From positions 7,804-15,877 of the forward strand of contig DUGC01000050.1 of the NCBI GenBank assembly GCA_013331625.1: a DNA stretch of 8,074 nt, written 5' to 3'. Positions within the stretch are counted from its first letter, which is position 1. The number at the start of each line of letters is the position of its first letter. Both the position numbers and the translations under genes were made by a program. The stretch comes from Candidatus Iainarchaeum sp. (GTDB lineage: Archaea; Iainarchaeota; Iainarchaeia; Iainarchaeales; Iainarchaeaceae). The notes below the pieces were generated by a model. It was not told where the DNA came from. It did no database searches and was given only the letters and a program-made list of their open reading frames with translations. This document shows positions 5,340 to 8,074 of the stretch, piece after piece.

Positions 5340-6688
5340 TTCTTCACCCCCAAAATCCTGAGCGGGTCTGCCGCAAACCTTCGGAACAGCTCGGCATCCT
5401 GCCTATCCAGAAGGACGAACTCTGCGATGGGGTATCTTGCGCCCGTGATCTGTGCCATGTACCTGCGCTTTAGCGCAAGGTCAATTGCAGGGCTGATCAG
5501 GTGGTTTAATGCGATTCCCATAAGTCCAAGGTAACTTGCGAGCGCAGAACCGGCAAAAAGCGTCGAAACAAGGATAATCGCCGAAACTATTGTAAGCTGC
5601 TTTTGTGCTTTCAGGTTATAGAAGAATGGTTTCATCGGGATATTTGCAATGAAAATCAATAGGGTAAACATGAGGATGCGCAGCACGTTTGCATAAGGCA
5701 CAACCTCCTCGCCAAGCACGGTCCTGATTATAGGCTCAGCAAACAAAACCACTCCTGCAACCACCGGTATGGAACTATACAGGATATACTTTGTTGCCCG
5801 GATTATCTGCCTGCGGGAGTCTTCAGGGCTTCCAAGCCTGCTCACCATCGGGTAAAATACCGTTTCAAGCGGTTCAAAGAGCCTTATTGCAGTCACCTGT
5901 ATTTTTAGAAGCGCAGAATATATGCCGACTGCATTCACCCCGAGGAAATATCCCACAATCCAGGGGGGTATATTAGATTCAAGGTTGCGTGCCTGTGAGG
6001 AGATTATGCTCCATTTACCATGTTTTGTAAACATTACTGCAAGGCTTTTGCGCGTCTGGGGCCCAAACAGGCCGGCCTTTTTAAGCCGTGCAGGGATATG
6101 CCCCCAGAAAGCTGCAAGGGAAATTATGCTTCCTATAGCTGTTGCAAGCAGCATGCCCTCGACATTTGCAAGTGAATACGCTGCTATGGCAGTCAGTGCA
6201 AGCTTTGCAAGCGCCTCGGCAAAGAGGAACTTGGCATAGCTGGAAAAATCAGAAACCACCTGGAATGCGGTAAGCAAGATGTTCCTTGCAGCGCCTGCAA
6301 TCACCAGCATTGCTATAAGCCTTATATAAATTTCAATATCTGGCCCAAAGTACGCAGCCACACTCCCTGAGCCAAAAAAAAGGCAGGCAACAAGGATAAT
6401 TCCAAGTACAACCTGCAGCAATATATACCCGCCAAAGAGCGCGCCTGCATCATCACCCTTGCGCTCATTGATGTCTTTTGCAACATCTGCAACTACAAGC
6501 TTGCCAACACCCATGTCAAGGAAAAGTGTTGCGACTGCCAGCACGCTCAGTACAAGGGAATATACCCCAAAACCGTGTGTTCCAAGTGCATTGAGGGTAA
6601 TGAGGAAAGTGATGAAATTTAGTGCAGAAGCTGCAATATTCCCCCCTGAAATCAGTGTTGCGTTCCCAAAGATCTCACGCATGCCCAT
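5336..6688 (-). CDS. Wzx-like oligosaccharide flippase (MOP/MATE superfamily, PST family)
   Basis: This 450-residue integral membrane protein would flip a polyprenyl- or dolichyl-linked oligosaccharide across the cytoplasmic membrane. By eye, 11-12 hydrophobic helices lie near residues 10-34, 41-58, 84-106, 118-141, 157-174, 178-196, 227-262, 303-322, 335-353, 365-385 and 388-407. The opening GNATLISGGNIAASALNFI, then GTHGFGVYSL and later LGVNAVGIYSALLKI and FYPMVSRL, are typical of polysaccharide-biosynthesis flippases. A short basic cytosolic tail follows. The start at 6688 is chosen because GGGGGGTGA (6701-6693) stands 4 nt before it and because the protein then begins 4 nt after the upstream stop. 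The frame stays open to 7021, but that extension encodes no transport sequence and lies inside the GT4 gene. A second ATG (6682) is possible. Substrate identity cannot be read from sequence; other MOP-superfamily functions are less likely given five glycosyltransferases around it. Confidence 0.9.
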   Translation of the reverse strand: MGMREIFGNATLISGGNIAASALNFITFLITLNALGTHGFGVYSLVLSVLAVATLFLDMGVGKLVVADVAKDINERKGDDAGALFGGYILLQVVLGIILVACLFFGSGSVAAYFGPDIEIYIRLIAMLVIAGAARNILLTAFQVVSDFSSYAKFLFAEALAKLALTAIAAYSLANVEGMLLATAIGSIISLAAFWGHIPARLKKAGLFGPQTRKSLAVMFTKHGKWSIISSQARNLESNIPPWIVGYFLGVNAVGIYSALLKIQVTAIRLFEPLETVFYPMVSRLGSPEDSRRQIIRATKYILYSSIPVVAGVVLFAEPIIRTVLGEEVVPYANVLRILMFTLLIFIANIPMKPFFYNLKAQKQLTIVSAIILVSTLFAGSALASYLGLMGIALNHLISPAIDLALKRRYMAQITGARYPIAEFVLLDRQDAELFRRFAADPLRILGVKK

Positions 6689-6692
6689 ACAC

Positions 6693-6701
6693 TCACCCCC
6701 C
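6693..6701 (-). promoter_or_regulatory. Shine-Dalgarno GGGGGGTGA fixing the flippase start
   Basis: On the minus strand GGGGGGTGA (6701 to 6693) is followed by GTGT and then ATG 6688. Its TGA is also the stop codon of the upstream GT4, whose last two codons (GGG GGG, Gly-Gly) form the rest of the site. This matches the 16S rRNA tail complement GGAGGTGA and uses the spacing seen at 5339. It argues against the longer in-frame extension to 7021. Confidence 0.65.
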
Positions 6702-7778
6702 ATATAACTTTTCGAGTGCATCGATCCGTGCATTCCATGAAAATTCTTTTGAACGGATGGCTGCATTTTTTGCAAGCTCTGCCTTACGGATTCTTCCTGC
6801 ACCCACCACTTGCATAATTGCAGTTGCTGCATTTTCCGGATTGCCAAAATCAGCAAGGATTCCATCCTTGCCATCTGAGATGATCTGCGCAAACCCTTCA
6901 TTTTCCTGCACGATGCAAATGCAGCCGCTTGCCATTGCTTCCACCAATGAAATCCCGAACCCCTCATATTGTGAAGCCGAGACAAAAAACTCCGAGACCG
7001 AATAAAGCCCCCTGAGCTCATCTGCCGAAGGGTTTAGGGCAAAATCCACATGCCCTGCAATCCCAAGCTTCCCCGCTTTTTCCCTATATCCTTCAAGCAG
7101 CCCCTGCCAGTCTGTGCCTGCGATTATGAGCCTGTATTCGGCATCCTTTTTAAGCATTGCAAAAGCAGCAAGCAGCTTTTCAACCCTCTTATTTTGCGCA
7201 AACCTCCCTACAAAAAGGAATGTATCCCTCTGCTTTTTTCCAGCGTAAAATCTCGAAATATCGATGCCATTTTCAACAATTTCCAGCCTGCTGCACACTT
7301 TGGAAAATATTTTTGCATCATTCCTGCTCACTGCAATGACCCTGTCTGCAAACGGGAGAAGGATGCGCTGCACGGTATTGAAATAGAGCCACTTGAGCAG
7401 CCCCATGTCTTTTGTGTGGAATATGCCGCCATGCGTTGAAATAAAAACCTTCCTGCGGTGCAGCGGCTTTGTGAGCAGCAAAAAGTCAGAGAAAAAGCCT
7501 ATCCCATGCACATGCACAATGTCGGCATTCCTGATTTTTAAGAGAACTGAAGGGGCAATTTTGTAATAATGCAGGTCAAGGAAAGGAATCCGCTCAACCG
7601 CTATGCCCTCAGCATCCCATGCGCTTGCCAGTGGGCCTTTTGAATATGCGCAGCGGTTGAGGCAAACAACATTCACTTTATGGCCGCGTGATTCTAAGCC
7701 GGCCGAAATGTCCTGCACAACCCTTTCAACCCCGCCCATGCACGGGAGGAAATGGTTTGCGACCTGAACAATTTTCAT
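6693..7778 (-). CDS. Glycosyltransferase family 4 (GT-B fold), canonical
   Basis: This 361-residue enzyme is a complete, textbook GT4. The N-terminal domain has CMGGVERVVQDIS (13-25, the GGVE loop), DIVHVHGIG (86-94) and FISTHGGIFHT (112-122). VENGID (168-173) is the linker before the donor domain. FLFVGRFAQNKRVEKLL (187-203) holds Arg192 and Lys197 for the nucleotide phosphates. YEGFGISLVEAMASG (271-285) is EX7E, with Glu272 and Glu280. It would transfer a sugar from a nucleotide donor to a membrane-bound acceptor at the cytosolic face. The ATG overlaps the stop of the upstream membrane gene (ATGA, 7775-7778), and GGCGGCGGAAAA precedes it as a weaker ribosome site. The final Gly-Gly codons double as the flippase Shine-Dalgarno. 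Mannosyl or glucosyl transfer is common for this type, but no specificity is claimed. Confidence 0.93.
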   Translation of the reverse strand: MKIVQVANHFLPCMGGVERVVQDISAGLESRGHKVNVVCLNRCAYSKGPLASAWDAEGIAVERIPFLDLHYYKIAPSVLLKIRNADIVHVHGIGFFSDFLLLTKPLHRRKVFISTHGGIFHTKDMGLLKWLYFNTVQRILLPFADRVIAVSRNDAKIFSKVCSRLEIVENGIDISRFYAGKKQRDTFLFVGRFAQNKRVEKLLAAFAMLKKDAEYRLIIAGTDWQGLLEGYREKAGKLGIAGHVDFALNPSADELRGLYSVSEFFVSASQYEGFGISLVEAMASGCICIVQENEGFAQIISDGKDGILADFGNPENAATAIMQVVGAGRIRKAELAKNAAIRSKEFSWNARIDALEKLYGG

Positions 7779-8074
7779 TTTTCCGCCGCCTCTTTAATCG
7801 CTCCCGCCACAAGCCCGAGGCTGAATGCAATAGTCCTAACAAGGACAAAAAATGGCGTGCACAAACCAGCGGCAAAATCCTTTCCTACAGTAATAAAAGT
7901 AAGCCTTAGGGTAGATGCTATGAATGCGGTGCAGAGCACAGCCAGTGGCAAAAACCCCAGTATAGGCACAAGCAGGGCGCAGGCAATGGCTCCATATGCA
8001 AGCGCGATCTGCACTTTGAGCACAAGCGGGGTGTAGGAATCCTGGCTCATCTTTGCGGGGTGCTTTTTATGTTT
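7775..8074 (-). CDS. Probable GT2 glycosyltransferase, C-terminal membrane tail (5' end outside window)
   Basis: The frame is open from the right edge to TGA 7777-7775, giving 99 visible residues counted from 8074. It starts KHKKHPAKMSQDSY, a basic KHP-containing segment like the one just before the membrane part of many GT2 enzymes. Hydrophobic helices follow at about 22-40 and 41-56. A final segment, FVLVRTIAFSLGLVAGAIKE, resembles the LVR-x-x-AW-x-x-G-x-x-x-G end of such GT2 proteins. An ATG at 8050 could start a 91-residue stand-alone membrane protein, but the coding-like codons upstream of it make a truncated larger protein more likely. It would glycosylate a lipid-linked acceptor at the membrane. 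The ATGA overlap with the next GT4 places it in the same operon, as the first gene visible here. The catalytic domain is not in view, so the family call rests on tail resemblance only. Confidence 0.6.
   Translation of the reverse strand, partial: KHKKHPAKMSQDSYTPLVLKVQIALAYGAIACALLVPILGFLPLAVLCTAFIASTLRLTFITVGKDFAAGLCTPFFVLVRTIAFSLGLVAGAIKEAAEK

Noticed and set aside
6320..6331. TTATATAA, a near-ideal archaeal TATA box, inside the flippase gene
   Set aside because: It encodes Ile-Tyr-Ile-Arg in a membrane-helix region, and no gene starts 25-60 nt downstream on either strand.
1..8074. Frequent TGCAA/TTGCA strings as a dispersed repeat or binding site
   Set aside because: They follow the preferred Ala GCA and Leu CTT/CTG codons in both strands' genes and show no regular spacing.

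Overview
The window looks like archaeal chromosome carrying part of a surface-glycan (N-glycan, S-layer glycan or exopolysaccharide) locus. Three signals suggest an archaeon. Ribosome-binding sites are of the GGTGA type and sit 4-5 nt before several starts. An archaeal TATA-like box (TTTAAATA) lies about 23-26 nt before a start in the only real intergenic gap. AGG arginine and ATA isoleucine codons are used freely. Base composition is roughly balanced and coding density is near 99%. A DPANN-type or other small-genome lineage is possible, but I cannot assign a taxon from the sequence alone.

Left half, plus strand (1-3430): a GT4 glycosyltransferase that enters from the left edge (ends 764), a 46-nt gap with a promoter-like element, then a tightly coupled trio: GNAT N-acetyltransferase (811-1275), Gfo/Idh/MocA sugar-nucleotide dehydrogenase (start 1281 or 1272, ends 2327) and DegT/DnrJ/EryC1/StrS aminotransferase (2324-3430). 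Together these would oxidise, aminate and N-acetylate one position of a nucleotide sugar. This is the logic of the bacterial Wlb/Wbp and methanogen diacetamido-sugar pathways (3-acetamido uronic acids). It is therefore probably a precursor module for one unusual sugar.

Right half, minus strand (8074-3418): a run of five genes in one direction. In transcription order these are the C-terminal membrane tail of a probable GT2 glycosyltransferase (cut by the right edge), a GT4, a Wzx-like flippase of the MOP superfamily, a second GT4, and a soluble-type GT2. Three junctions are ATGA overlaps (7775-7778, 5336-5339, 4200-4203) and the fourth is a 4-nt gap (6689-6692), so this is one operon whose promoter lies beyond the right edge. 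These enzymes would build a lipid-linked oligosaccharide and flip it across the membrane.

The two operons converge and their last genes overlap tail to tail by 13 nt (3418-3430). There are three GT4s and two GT2s, a flippase and a sugar-precursor cassette. No polymerase, oligosaccharyltransferase, nucleotide-sugar 6-dehydrogenase or 2-epimerase is visible. No RNA gene, mobile element, CRISPR array or defence system was found. Nothing here looks like a wholly new system. The points most worth checking are the acetamido-sugar cassette with a GNAT, the embedded Shine-Dalgarno architecture, the divergent GT4 active site, and a perfect hairpin whose loop is a slippery A-tract inside the GT2 gene.
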